Shown here one piece after another: positions 54,085 to 64,000 of a stretch of 64,000 bases of DNA. The translations under genes and the position numbers were made by a program. Location: the NCBI RefSeq assembly GCF_001704415.2, contig NC_030831.1:45492134-45556133 (forward strand), read 5' to 3'. Positions within the stretch are counted from its first letter, which is position 1. Every line of letters starts with the position of its first letter. The notes below the pieces were generated by a model. It saw only the letters and a program-made list of their open reading frames with translations. It ran no database searches and was not told where the DNA came from. This DNA is from Capra hircus. Its lineage: Eukaryota; Chordata; Mammalia; Artiodactyla; Bovidae.

Positions 54085-54262
54085 ACTCATGGCTCAGCTG
54101 GTAAAGAATCCGCCTGCAATGCAGGAGACCTGGGTTGGGAAGATCCCCTGGGGAAGGGAAAGGCTACCCACTCCAGTAATCTGGCCTAGAGAATTCCATG
54201 GACTGAATAGGCTATGGGGTCACAAAGAATCGGACACGACGGAGCGACTTTCACATTCACTT
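54085..54262 (+). mobile_element. Bov-tA SINE
   Basis: 'ctcatggctcagctggtaaagaatccgcctgcaatgcaggagacctgggttgggaagatcccctgggg', then the body to 'gggtcacaaagaatcggacacgacggagcgac'. The B-box region is deleted ('gggttgggaag'). Confidence 0.93.
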
Positions 54263-54279
54263 TCCTGGTGGTGGCCAGA

Positions 54280-54395
54280 AGCCACACCAGCACCTGCTCT
54301 GAGTCAGAGAGACCAAGTTTGAACTCTGGCTCTGCCGCACACCTGGGGCAAGTGGTACATCTTCTCTTAGACTCAGTTCCGCTAACAGAGTGGTG
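54280..54395 (+). repeat. MIR SINE fragment
   Basis: 'ctctgagtcagagagaccaagtttgaactctggctctgccgcacacctggggcaagtggtacatcttctcttagactcagttcc' is forward MIR. Confidence 0.75.
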
Positions 54396-56479
54396 GAGAA
54401 GGGCTCGGCACCAAAGCAGTCAGTGTGGGCCTCTGCACCCTGCCCTAGCCTCCTTAGACCTTATCCAGTCTAAGGTCCAAGTAGCACAAAGAGAACCTCC
54501 TGTCCTCCAGAGAAGCTGCAATCATTTTCACATCTGTCTGCAGAATAAGCAACCCTTTTGCAAGCACCTCTGAGGGGTCCTCTGGCACCCACAGTCCAGG
54601 ACCAATGGGACAGCTCTACTTAGAAACTTCCTTCCTCCCTGAGATCTCTGCCCGCTTCTGCGTGTCTGCAGACTCCTCCCACCTTCCAGCTCCATTAAGC
54701 CAGCATCTACCATCAGACAGCCCCTGACATGCTTGAAAACAGCTTCTGTGACTGCCACCACCCTGAGTCTTCCCTTCTTTTTTAACTAATCATGCTCGGT
54801 TCCAGACAGACCGATGTCCAAGTTTTCCTGTTGGTATGTTTATCACAGAAATAGCTTTAGGGAAACATCACTGGAACTATTGTCATGACACTTAATCGAT
54901 CCATCACTGAGGGTTCCAAGATCAAGGCCTGGGAGGGGCACCTCAGTTCTACCTACTTCCTGGTCCTTCAAATCCTGTTTTCTATTGTCCATTTTGATTC
55001 TCCAAAAAAGTCTCTGTGAAGGAGGACAGGGAATATTATTCCCGTGCCAACGAGCTGGAAACTTGTCCTGGCGTTTATTTGCCAGCCAGCAGGCATCTCC
55101 TCCTGCCCCCTCTCTCTACAAGGTCCTCATACTCCCAGACCTACTGTGTGCTTTGGAGGGCAAGATGCAGACCTGAAGGAGCAGGCAAGGACCCAAAGCC
55201 AATGTCTACAGGTGATTAGCGGGGCAGTGGGGCGGGGCGCGACGGGGGCGGGGGGGAGGGGGATACAGGCTCAAGACTAGGGAGCTTTCACAGAGAGGAC
55301 TTGAAGGAATTGAGTCAGAGAGGAAACAGAGGTGTCTCTGGAGCTGGGGGTTGGGGCAAGTGATCATGCATCAGGATGAGGAGGAGGAAGGCTCTTGGGA
55401 GCCATCTGACAGATGGCTAGAGGAGAGCCATGCTGAAAGAACGGAGCCTCCCTCATCCAGCGGAGCCCAGTCCTCTGACTCCCCAAGGGTCCACTGATAA
55501 CTCTACAGCAGAGAGAAAACAAGCGAGACAAATCCGTCACGAAGGGGCACCTTCTGATAGAAGTGGGCAGAGTCAAGATGAGTGAGCTACAGATGCCAAA
55601 AAGAAATGGTCAGACAGAACACGCATCACCCCATCCAGTTCAGAAAATCTTTGCTCTGGGCCCACTGGTTTCTGAAGTTTCACAAACCCTCAGTCACGGA
55701 GAGATGATGAAAAGAAGGGCTCACCCTGGGCACCTGGTCTAGGTAGCCGAATCTCTGCCTCTAGCATCTAAATATTCCCTGATCTAAGAACAGACTGAGA
55801 CAACCCCTGGCAAGCGAGGAAGGAAACGATATTGGACTAGAAATGAGAAAGCTTTTTTTCCTTATGCACTACTGACCAAAACCACATAAATAAAAAATAA
55901 ATTAGGGTTTACTTATGGGAAATAGAAAATATTCTTAAAACTCATGAAGAAGAAACATAAAATAATCAACAACTATGATAAATGTTGAAACACAGAATCG
56001 AATATGACTTAAACATTTTAGAGATGAGAGAATTGAGGTCAAAATGAGGGGATGATTTTCCTACTACAAACATCAAGCCTCTGCCACACTCTTTTCAGCA
56101 CCCTTTGCTATAAAATCACTCTGCCACTGGCACCAATAGGCAGCAAACTTATTTCATGTTCATTCTTCATCTCAGTGACACACCCTTTGATTCCAAAGAC
56201 ACCCACCTCCTTAGGAACACTCCAAATAATGAAATGGAGCACCCCAAACTCCACACACAGAGTCTCTGAGTCCACTGCCCTATGAGGGGTCCAGTCTGAT
56301 CTCCTCATCACTCCACCCAGAGCTTGGCATGAAAAGCCTTATCTCCTTCATGTAATCCCTGACCCCTGGGAGAAGGGGCCTAAAAGGATAAATGCTCTAC
56401 ATTCCAATTTCCCATTATTAGAAAGAGACATTGGGGAAGGGGAGCAGGAAGGAAAAGAGAAAATCTGTCTGAGGTTTTT
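54396..56479. other. Unassigned DNA with a G-rich tract
   Basis: No gene. 55221-55262 is a G-rich run with repeated GGGG/GGGGG blocks. 55850-56040 is AT-rich. No ruminant insertion seen. Confidence 0.5.
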
Positions 56480-56990
56480 TGCATGTTTCACAACGGCTTC
56501 TTCTTTGTGTTCCAAAATTCTCTTCCAGTCTCATCTAACATCACCCCTCGGTTCTGTCTCCCATGCTGTCGTGATCCCACACTGGAATGATCTTTCCCAG
56601 AGTATCTCCTGACAAACTCCTATTCATCCTTGAAGACCCTGCTCAAATAACCTTTCCTCTCTGAAGCTTTTCCTGCCCCTGTGTCTCACCCTTGTCCATG
56701 CTCTGCAGGTTGTCCTACTCATTTGACCTCACCTTCACCACAGCTGAAATCCTATGGACAGAGGAGCCTGATGGGCTACAGTCCATGAGGTCAGAAAAGA
56801 GTCAGACAGGACTTAGCAACTAAACAGCACCACCACTGCCATAGCACTTTGCCCCAACTTCTCTTCTCATTCCCACTAGATCCTGAGTGCTCCTGGAGCA
56901 GGACTGTGACTTATTCATCATAAATCTGTATGGTCTAAAACAGTACCTTATGCACAGTGCTTATTCAATGATTGTGGATGAATGAATAAA
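56480..56990 (+). repeat. L2 LINE 3' end, interrupted
   Basis: Left part 'ctggaatgatctttcccagagtatctcctgacaaactcctattcatccttgaagaccctgctcaaataacctttcctctctgaagcttttcctgcccc'. Right part 'ctagatcctgagtgctcctggagcaggactgtgacttattcatc...gcacagtgcttattcaatgattgtggatgaatgaat'. A Bov SINE fragment lies between them. Confidence 0.85.
56752..56845 (+). mobile_element. Bov SINE 3' fragment
   Basis: 'tatggacagaggagcctgatgggctacagtccatgaggtcagaaaagagtcagacaggacttagcaac' is the 3' part of a Bov SINE, inserted in the L2. Confidence 0.85.
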
Positions 56991-57539
56991 TAAATAAAAA
57001 CAAGAATATAAGCACTAGGGAAAAAAGACAGAGGAAAGCACACAAAACTCCCACCCGCAACCTGCATACCCAGAAAGGACATCTTAAGAAACAAAACACC
57101 TCGAACAGAACGAACAGGGAAATATAATGTAAGGAGCAGTGTGTTGATAAACCAGCTCTTAAAAAAAAAAATCCTGATTTCTAGCACTTGCCAATTTTAG
57201 TGTTAAAAATCCCACCAGTACTAATTTCAAGACGCTAAGCTGACCTCACTAAACACAGAGTTGGGAGGAAAGGCACACTGTTGATTCTCCGGAGCTGGCA
57301 TGAGCCAGTTCCAGGGACTGCTGAATGCAAGCCACATATGTCATTTTAAATTTTCTAGTAGTCCCATTAAAATTGTTAAGAAGAAACAGCCAAAATTAAC
57401 CTTAATATTTTTAACTCAATATATCCAAAATATGACTTCAACATCCAATCCTTATAAAAGATCATTGCCAAGATATTTTGCCTTCTGGGTTTCGCACAGA
57501 GTCTGCAGAATGCCAGCGTGTATTTTATACTGCAGGACA
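56991..57539. other. Unassigned AT-rich DNA
   Basis: No gene or clear element; a poly-A run lies near 57161-57170. Confidence 0.5.
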
Positions 57540-58150
57540 CCTCCCCTCCGACCTTGCACGTGACCGGCCACCACCGGTGCTGACAGCGCCCGTCTCAAAT
57601 CGGAGTCGAAGCGACACAGAGACAGGGTGACGGGGACATCCTGCCATTTTAGGATTTTGTCGATGGGGATGATTTTTAAAATGGCGTTGTCTTTTTACAA
57701 CTCGGGCAGAAACGATGCTTGTCCCGCGGGCTGGATTAATTTCAGAGGGGGCCAGATCTGTTGCACCTTAACAGGACCTCACTGCCTCCTCTCACCCACA
57801 GGACTGCTCCCTTGGGAGCCCGAGTGCTTATTAATTACCGCACATTCCTCCCAGCTTTCAATGCGCGAGACTGAAGGCAACTAATGAACTCAGCTGCACC
57901 CTCCTCCGTTCCGCCCGGGCCAATTTAGCATCAGAAATGGCCCTCCCCCCACAAACCCCTCCACCTCCTTCTCTCCCCCCCCCCACCCCCGCCCCGGTCC
58001 GGGCTGCTTCTACTGGAGAGTGCGGATCCTGGGGGAGGGGGCTGGATTTCTCAGAAGCCAGATGAGAATGGAAGTGCTCAGAAATGCACCTGTCGATTAG
58101 CAAGGGGGCGGCGGGTTACCGCGGTGCGGGGTAGGGGGATGCGGGGACAA
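57540..58150. promoter_or_regulatory. CpG-rich patch, possible CpG island or enhancer
   Basis: By eye roughly three dozen CpGs in about 600 bp, including runs near 57560-57620, CCGCGGG near 57724 and a cluster at 58090-58145. Much of the surrounding window has only a few per kilobase. It also holds ATTAATTAC near 57830, GGATTAATTTC near 57733 and a C-rich run at 57975-57996. No repeat accounts for it. Whether a transcription start exists here cannot be judged; no first-exon coding frame is convincing. Confidence 0.4.
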
Positions 58151-58194
58151 CGACAATGCCAGCCCTCCTTCTTTGAAAGGCAAGTTCTGCAGCT

Positions 58195-58390
58195 CTGAAG
58201 CCCTGGCCGGCAGACGCTGTGGGCCCTGGGTTCCAGCCCCAGCTCCCTGTGACTTTCAGAAAATCCCTTCATCTCTGAAGTTCGCTTTATGCTTCTGTAA
58301 GCTGACACTGAGAATCTGGCAGCAGGTTTCTGCATATAGGACAAAATGGTGTTTGTGGGAAATGCTCTGGAAAACGTTAAATGCTGAAAT
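58195..58390 (+). repeat. MIR-type SINE
   Basis: 'ctctgaagccctggccggcagacgctgtgggccctgggttccagccccagctccctgtgactttcagaaaatcccttcatctctgaagttcgctttatgcttctgtaagctg' follows forward MIR order. A second degraded piece may lie at 58440-58560. Confidence 0.55.
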
Positions 58391-58589
58391 ATTCAGATCA
58401 AAATCAGCAGGCCTTAATAAGAGATGCACAGGCTGGAGACTGGATGGCTTGAGCTCTTCTCTTGGGTCCCTCAGAAACACGCTGTGGACTAGTCCTTTTA
58501 CTTCTCTCGACCTTTCCATCAGCACTAGAATGAAAGGGCTCATCTAGGTGACCAGTGATGCAAACAAGGCAAAGTTCCCTTCCCTCTTG

Positions 58590-59115
58590 TGACAGAGAGA
58601 GACAATAGACAGATATGATGATCGTACACTATTAGGTAGTAATAATACTACAGGAAAAAGTGGTGTGAGTTAGGGAGAGAATGGAAGGGAATGCTGCCCT
58701 AGATGCAGTGATCAGGGACGCCTCCCTTGTAAAGACCTTGAGAAAACAAGGGAGCGAGTCACTTATCTGGGAACAGCCTGTGCAAAGGCCCTGAGGCAGG
58801 AATGTGCCTGGCTGTTGTAGGCAGGATCTAGAATGCTATGTGGTTAAGGAGTGGAGCACAAAAGGAGAGGCGGCGGGAAGTTAGGCAGGAAGGATAGTGG
58901 GAAGCTGATTCTCATAAACCTGAGAGGCCTCAGCTTGGGTTAGGATATCGTTCCCAGTACTTTGGAAAGTGATTGAAAGATCCAGGGCAGAGAAGCAGCA
59001 TGATCTAATTTGTTTTCAAATGTTTCTTCTGGCTGCCGCATGGAGCATATTCTGTAAGGGAACACGAGTGGAAGCAAAATGGCAATAGTCCAAAGGCACG
59101 ATGGGGGCTTGGACC
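58590..59115 (+). repeat. L1M-type LINE 3' UTR
   Basis: 'cagcctgtgcaaaggccctgaggcaggaatgtgcctggctg', 'gcagagaagcagcatgatctaatttg', 'cttctggctgccgcatggagcatattctgtaaggg' and 'gcaatagtcc' repeat the 3' UTR text of the copy at 6955-7840. Confidence 0.75.
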
Positions 59116-59738
59116 AGGCCCTGGCTGGCTGCACTCCCCACCCCTTCCCCAGCCTGGTGCAAGCTTTGAGTCCATCCTTTGAGGATTTGCTCTTTCTTCA
59201 GACCCACAGGTCTCTTCCCTCTGTCCTTCAATCATGTGTCAGTGGTTAGCAGGCATTGGCTACCATGCCCTATAAAATAAATGGGGCTCCCACAGACCAC
59301 AGATTTCTAGGTAAGGGGTGGGGCCCCCAGGCAGGGATTGGTGGGGCAGGGTTCAGGCTATGGAAAGCAGTAGAGATTAAATGCTAGCTATAATTGTGCC
59401 CCTTTATCTACTGCTTTAAGAGCCTGTCATAGATTGTGCATGACTGAGAATAATGGTATAGAAAAATATTCTTATTCTGCTTTATTTTTAATTATACACT
59501 CACAAACACAGTCCCTTAACTGTTACTGAAAACATCTGGCCTGCAGCATACCACCACACAACCAGTTGCTTTTACCAGTGTGTCAGCACTGGGAATGAGA
59601 ACCCCCTTCCAGGATACTCTTTCTGGCACCCACCTGGATATAAGATGTCTTACCCTGTCCTCTGGTTCTGTCCTCTGTGTATCTCTTATCTCATGAACCA
59701 GAAGGTAGGTTCCCAGCAGACAAGAGCCATATCTTCTT
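59116..59738. other. Unassigned non-coding DNA
   Basis: Nothing recognised. Confidence 0.5.
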
Positions 59739-59749
59739 TAACTTGGTTT

Positions 59750-59957
59750 GAAGTGAAGTTGCTCACTCGTGTCCAACTCTTTGCTACCCCGTGGACTGTA
59801 GCCTGCCAGGCTCCTCTGTCCATGGGATTCTTCAGGCAAGAATACTGGAGTGGGTTACCATTTCCTTCTCAGGGGAGATCTTCCCGACCCAGGGATCGAA
59901 CCCGGGTCTCCCGCATTGGAGGCAGACGCTTTAACCTCTGAGCCACCAGGGAAGCCC
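59750..59957 (-). mobile_element. Bov-tA SINE, young-looking
   Basis: Reversed full Bov-tA with few changes: 'gctcactcgtgtccaactctttgctaccccgtggactgtagcc', 'gagatcttcccgacccagggatcgaacccgggtctcccgcattggaggcag', ending 'gagccaccagggaagccc'. The reversed B box GGATCGAACCC (59893-59903) is intact. An exact 11-bp duplication TAACTTGGTTT bounds it (59739-59749 and 59958-59968). Confidence 0.97.
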
Positions 59958-60084
59958 TAACTTGGTTTAGTAGTCCTCATTCATTCACCAGTTGATAGAT
60001 GAGCAGAAGGCAGTAGGATCAAAGATACAAAAGCTTCTAGGGTGTTGGCTCCAGTTGATGTCAACATCTGCCCTTGTGAGCCTG

Positions 60085-60205
60085 TTGAACTAGAAGGAAT
60101 CTTGGAAGTCATTTAATCCAGCTCTCTGATTTTCCATAGGAAGAAACTAGCCCCCAGAGAGGTAGAGTGGCTGGCCCAGAGCCCCCCAGCTAGGAAAGGC
60201 AACTG
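60085..60205 (-). repeat. MIR-type SINE
   Basis: 'aactagaaggaatcttggaagtcatttaatccagctctctgattttccataggaagaaactagcccccagagaggtagagtggctggcccagagccccccagctagg' is reversed MIR/THER-type. 60270-60420 may hold a second, weaker copy. Confidence 0.7.
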
Positions 60206-60521
60206 AAAATGGTGAGGATAGAGGGTTCTCTCTCACCAGCCAACTGTGTTAGCGCTGAAGACAAAGGCAACAGAAACAATATTCCATCTCAAGACAATCC
60301 TCACCATTCTCGGCAGTAGGAACAAATGACAGAATTACCCCGACTTTGTAGGTAGAATAAACAAAGACCAAGATTCTGCTGAGTGGTAGAGACTATATAT
60401 TGAACTGGGAAGGTGGGAGATGGGGCAGAGTAACTGAAAAAGCTGAGTTGGTCCTTTCTTCATTTTTGGAAAGGGAAAAGTTGGGATGAATATGTTATGA
60501 TGTAAATATAATAATAATATA

Positions 60522-60580
60522 ATATGAATATGATAATGACGTGATATGAATATGATAATGATATGATAGGAATATGACTG
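60522..60580. repeat. 22-bp AT-rich tandem repeat
   Basis: Two nearly identical 22-bp units 'atatgaatatgataatgacgtg' type at 60522 and 60544, plus a partial third. Confidence 0.8.
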
Positions 60581-61139
60581 TCATTCAGAGGAATTTGAAT
60601 TCTTCCATGTAGCTTCAGAGAAGAGAATGAAGCCCAGCAAAAGCAAAGAATGAAAATATGAATCTGGGCTCAATAGGAGAGATAGCTATCTGATCATGAG
60701 AACTCTCACAAAGTAGAAGAAACTGGCTGAGGGGACAGTGGGCTTCCAGTTGCTAGAAGGGCCTGGGCACCATTAAGAAGACCCCAGATCTTCAGGCACA
60801 GTTGGACTGGATGGCCCCTGAGTTTCCTCTGAAGACTGATATTCAGCAGTTCTACGCAAAGGGAACTTGGCATTGGGCTTCCTTTCTTTGAAACCAGGGG
60901 TTGCTCCTACCCTCTTGGCTGGAGGCATTCTCCCCAGTGAAGTCTTCCCAAAAATGACATCGAAAAGTCTTCCACTTCCTAGGGATATGATGAAGAGAAA
61001 CGGCCTTAGGTCATGTGACTTTCATAGGACCTGTGAAACACTTCCTATACTGTAAGCTTAGGGATGTGGTTCAGTTTCCGGGGAGTGTTACACAAACTCC
61101 TCTCTGGGTGATCCCTGAGGAGAGGCGGCTACCTCAGTG
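60581..61139. other. Unassigned non-coding DNA
   Basis: Nothing recognised. Confidence 0.5.
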
Positions 61140-61235
61140 CTGGAGATAAAGCAGTGTGGAGTCCGGGGGATGGACTGCACGACCTCTCAAAGTTCCCGCC
61201 AGCCCATTCTAGCTATAATTCTATGATAAAACCAT
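61140..61235 (+). repeat. MIR-type SINE 3' part
   Basis: 'gggatggactgcacgacctctcaaagttcccgccagcccattctagctataattctatgat' matches the forward 'ggttggactagatgacctctaaggtcccttcc...' ending. Confidence 0.6.
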
Positions 61236-61269
61236 TAGAGGGTCCAGAGGTGGTTTAGCCTCATTTCTC

Positions 61270-61760
61270 CCATCCTGGTGATTGAACACATTTTTTTTTT
61301 AAATCCCATAAACCCTAAGCCATAATTCTTTCACAGCAGAGGGAAAGACAGAACAGTCATGCACAGTTTGAAGCAAGGGAGTTGCGGGGAGAGGTTAAAG
61401 AGAGAGGAAGGCTTGTTTAGATTGCGGTTGTCTTTTTTCGTTTGGGGTTGATGGGGGGATGTTAAATGTGAAGTTTGATGACTGAACAAAAGCGGAGCAA
61501 ATGAGAAAAAAAGAACGTGAAAAAACTCAAACCTGCAGTTTTCTGATACACAGAAAGGAAACCCAAACTCTGCTCATTATGGCGCATATTTCTGGCGGAT
61601 CATAACATTAAATTACAGCCCTGCAGCCTTGGCCAGGACTGGGGAGTTCTTCCCATGTGCTTCCAATTAAGCGCGTTTGAAGTTGCCCTGGATATTTATT
61701 TGTAGGGGATTTACTGCACAGAACGATTAAAGTTTGTTCTTGTTAGGAGTTTGGGGCTAG
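61270..61760. promoter_or_regulatory. Candidate conserved non-coding block
   Basis: Repeat-free text with enhancer-like words: CATTAAATTACAG near 61606, TTCCAATTAAGCGCG near 61661, GATTAAAG near 61725 and TATTTATTTGTAGGGG near 61693. The neighbouring block 62030-62300 has similar texture. Inference from composition only. Confidence 0.3.
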
Positions 61761-62029
61761 TCTGGGGGCAGGGGAGATGGAAAAGAAGAGAGTTAGCTAG
61801 GGAGAAAGGGGGACGGCCAGGGTACCCCATGAATACGTGTGTATGTTAGAAAGTGCACACAAACACACACACAAGAGCCCTTTGTTTTAAACATGGGGAG
61901 GGTTCGACATCTCTGACCGTGATTTTGTTTATAGGAAATCCTTTATAATGCACGTTTAGTGTTTCCATATGGAATTCTCCTAGGATATTTCTCTGCACCC
62001 CCCTCCCCCTCCCCCTTTTTATTTGGATA
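61761..62029. other. Unassigned DNA with short (AC)n and C-rich runs
   Basis: A short CA-rich run at about 61855-61874, and a CCCCCCTCCCCCTCCCCC run near 61998-62015. Confidence 0.55.
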
Positions 62030-62300
62030 AGGCAAGAGAAAAGGGACTGTACATTCCAAAGATTCATAGTCATTCCGGATCAAATTCAATGGATTTTGGC
62101 AAGAGTTGAAAAACCCAGATGCAGGGCTTCAGCCTCCCGCTGAGCTGCCTCCAGCTGCGAGTGTCTGGTGGAGGCACTTTGTAAAATCATGAAAACCCTA
62201 TTAAATTCATGAAATATGATATACTGTCGTTTCAGACTAACTTTCCATTGAACTGTCCATGAAGAGAGAATTTGGTTAACTTGCTGAAGAAGGGGGAAGT
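62030..62300. promoter_or_regulatory. Candidate conserved non-coding block
   Basis: AT-rich unique segment: 'gtaaaatcatgaaaaccctattaaattcatgaaatatgatatactgtcg' near 62180-62228 and 'ttccattgaactgtccatg' near 62244. No repeat recognised. Confidence 0.25.
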
Positions 62301-62574
62301 GGCAAGGCTGGGGCAGGGTTGGGGCCCAGAGGCGCTGTTGAGGAAAGCACAGCGGTGCTGGGAATTCTAAAGAGACTGCACACTGGGCGGGTGTGGGGGG
62401 CATGGGAGCTCCTCTAGACCCCAGCAGCACCCAACTTTGGAAAGGTTTGACTCCTCTCAGAGAGGGGTGTCACCCTGACTTCCCTCCCTGTCAAGTTGCT
62501 GACCACCCCACTGTCACCAGTGAGCTGTCAAGATGACTTTTTTTAGAGCGCAGGCAACTCCAGCTAAACCAGGG
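62301..62574. other. Unassigned non-coding DNA
   Basis: Nothing recognised. Confidence 0.5.
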
Positions 62575-62710
62575 GATACTGTTAGGTTCCATTCCCTTGT
62601 TTTATAGCTGAAGGGCCCAGGATAGAGAGAGAGAGAAGGATTTGCCTGAGGTTTGGCAAATTAAAACCCGAGGGCTCCTGACTTCTCTCCACCTTCCAGC
62701 ACAGACTAGG
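62575..62710 (-). repeat. MIR SINE fragment with poly-T downstream
   Basis: 'attcccttgttttatagctgaagggcccaggatagagagagagagaaggatttgcctgaggtttggcaaattaaaacccgagggctcctgac' is reversed MIR. A T22-type run follows at about 62769-62790. Confidence 0.55.
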
Positions 62711-62790
62711 CAGAGAAGTTCGCCTTGAGCACCAGCGCTCTCTGCCTCCAATCAGAGCTGCTGACATGGTTTTTTTTTTTTTTTTTTTTT

Positions 62791-62999
62791 CGCAAGAACT
62801 CACAGGCCCAGACTCCCCTCAGCTATGAAATGACCCACCCTAAAGGAATTGGACACTCTTAGTTCATTTCCTATTGAACTATAATTCACATCATAAACTA
62901 TTACATGTTTATTTTCAAACAAAACAGGGTGAGGACTCCCTGGAGGTGACTTGGTTTTGTTTTCTGGAAACTGCCCCAGCACATGGCAATGGCAGTTCA

Positions 63000-63000
<1 letters not shown>
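62791..63000. other. Unassigned non-coding DNA
   Basis: 62870-62915 ('tattgaactataattcacatcataaactattac') has faint L1 wording. Otherwise nothing recognised. Confidence 0.45.

Positions 63001-63002
<2 letters not shown>

Positions 63003-63051
<49 letters not shown>
63003..63051. repeat. (GT)n microsatellite
   Basis: About 24 uninterrupted GT units; likely length-polymorphic. Confidence 0.97.
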
Positions 63052-63052
<1 letters not shown>

Positions 63053-63298
63053 AGCTTGCCTTGCAGAAAGCCAAGTGGGGCCCTTCTTCCCCAGGCCTTT
63101 GGCACCCCAGGGACCCGAAGTCCAGACCTCCGGAATGGAAGGGCCCACAGACCATCATGACTCACTTGTCATCCAAACAGTTGTCCCTAAATAGGAATGT
63201 CATACTCTGCAGGCAGAACATCTCTGACCCAGCTCTCAGGGTTGGCTTCATCCATGGAAATGATCAGAATAAAAATTGACTTTAATTAAGCATGTACA
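63052..63298. other. Unassigned non-coding DNA
   Basis: Nothing recognised. Confidence 0.5.
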
Positions 63299-63512
63299 GT
63301 GGCTTCCCTGGTGGCTCACTGGTAAGAATCCTCCTGCCAATGCAGGAGACACGGGTTCGATCTCTGGGTTGGGAAGATCCCCTGGAGTAGAAGGTGGCAA
63401 CCCACTCCAGTACTCTTGCCTGGAAAATTCCATGGACAGAGGAGCCTGGTGGGCTGCAGTCCATGGAGCTGCAGAGTCGGACACGGCTGCAGCAACTGAG
63501 CGCAGCACAGCA
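63299..63512 (+). mobile_element. Bov-tA SINE
   Basis: 'ggcttccctggtggctcactggtaagaatcctcctgccaatgcaggagacacgggttcgatctctgggttgggaagatcccctggagtag', then body to 'gcagagtcggacacggctgcagcaactgagc' and an AGC-like tail. Confidence 0.95.
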
Positions 63513-63529
63513 AGTGTGCACAGCGCGCT

Positions 63530-64000
63530 GAAGCACTGTTCTAAGGGCTTGCAAGAGTTAAATCGTCTCCTCCTAGTGAATAGATAATACAGTAATACTA
63601 TTATCCCCATTTTGCAGATGAGAAAACTGGGGCAAATTGCCCAAGGTCTCATTGGGGACTAAGATCACTTAGCTGACATAGTTACTGAGTCAGTATTTGA
63701 ACCTCAGCAATAGCACCCCACTCCAGTACTCTTGCCTGGAAAATCCCATGGACGGAGGAGCCTGGTAGGCTGCAGTCCATGGGGTCGCTAAGAGTCAGAC
63801 ACAACCGAGCGACTTCACTTTGACTTTTCACTTTCATGCTCTGGAGAAGGAAATGGCAACCCACTCTAGTATTCTTGCCTGAAGAATCCCAGAGATGGGG
63901 GAGCCCGGTGGGTTGCCGTCTATGGGGTCGCACAGAGTCGGACACGACTGAAGTGACTTAGCAATCAGGCTCCAGAGCCTAAGCTCTCAAATGACCCACT
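63530..64000 (-). repeat. MIR SINE split by BOV-A2
   Basis: Left part 63530-63711: 'agcactgttctaagggcttgc', 'ctattatccccattttgcagatgagaaaactggggcaaattgcccaaggtctc', 'gtcagtatttgaacctcagcaa'. Right part 63966-64000: 'caggctccagagcctaagctctcaaa'. The two parts join into one reversed MIR once the SINE is removed. Confidence 0.85.
63712..63959 (+). mobile_element. BOV-A2 SINE
   Basis: Two BOV-A2 monomers joined by 'cttcactttgacttttcactttcatg'. A short 6-bp duplication AGCAAT flanks it (63706-63711 and 63960-63965). Confidence 0.93.

Noticed and set aside
1..64000. CRISPR arrays, operons, ribosome binding sites, bacterial promoters or prophage
   Set aside because: The sequence is mammalian nuclear DNA. 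Regular repeats present are microsatellites and retroposons, and no spacer-repeat pattern exists.

Overview
The window is non-coding nuclear DNA from a ruminant, most likely a bovid (cattle, sheep or goat type). The diagnosis rests on many copies of ruminant retroposons that can be read directly: Bov-tA and BOV-A2 SINEs, BovB LINEs and bovine-type L1 3' ends. Older layers are also present: cetartiodactyl CHR SINEs, and MIR, L2, L1M and hAT-Charlie copies shared by all placental mammals. I found no protein-coding exon, tRNA, rRNA or other functional RNA gene that I can defend. Almost all longer open frames lie inside retroposons, microsatellites or antisense to them. I cannot name the locus; it reads as a gene desert, a large intron or an intergenic regulatory landscape.

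Layout. 0-13 kb: old LTR/L1M/MIR material with ruminant SINEs at 1.7, 5.5 and 11.1 kb, a long L1M 3' end at 7-7.8 kb, and a single-copy-looking AT-rich block at 9.1-9.5 kb. 13.5-15.5 kb: a BovB LINE with a second BovB inserted head-on inside it. 15.5-28.6 kb: mixed unique DNA, MIR/L2 copies and scattered SINEs, with conserved-looking blocks at 23.3 and 25.0-25.8 kb. 28.7-39.8 kb: an 11-kb interval with no recognisable ruminant-specific insertion. It holds a homeodomain-motif-rich block (32.9-33.1 kb) and a fossil hAT-type transposase C-terminus on the minus strand (33.5-34.1 kb), plus three (GT)n arrays. 39.8-47 kb: a dense retroposon cluster, including a 5'-truncated L1 with target-site duplications and an internally deleted BovB that is itself interrupted by an L1. 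47-57 kb: unique DNA with several old elements and two L1 copies carrying 5' inversions. 57.5-58.2 kb: a CpG-rich, promoter- or enhancer-like patch. 58-64 kb: old L1M/MIR material, conserved-looking AT-rich blocks at 61.3-62.3 kb, and SINEs at 59.8, 63.3 and 63.7 kb.

No genes work together here as a pathway. The most notable items are: (1) the hAT transposase fossil at 33.5-34.1 kb, whose frame runs about 145 codons with only three stops and ends in the family's C-terminal dimerisation motif; (2) the repeat-depleted interval around it; (3) the CpG-rich patch at 57.5-58.2 kb; and (4) a set of structurally odd retroposon insertions, several with exact target-site duplications that give a relative insertion history. 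All conservation statements are inference from sequence character; no alignment was possible.
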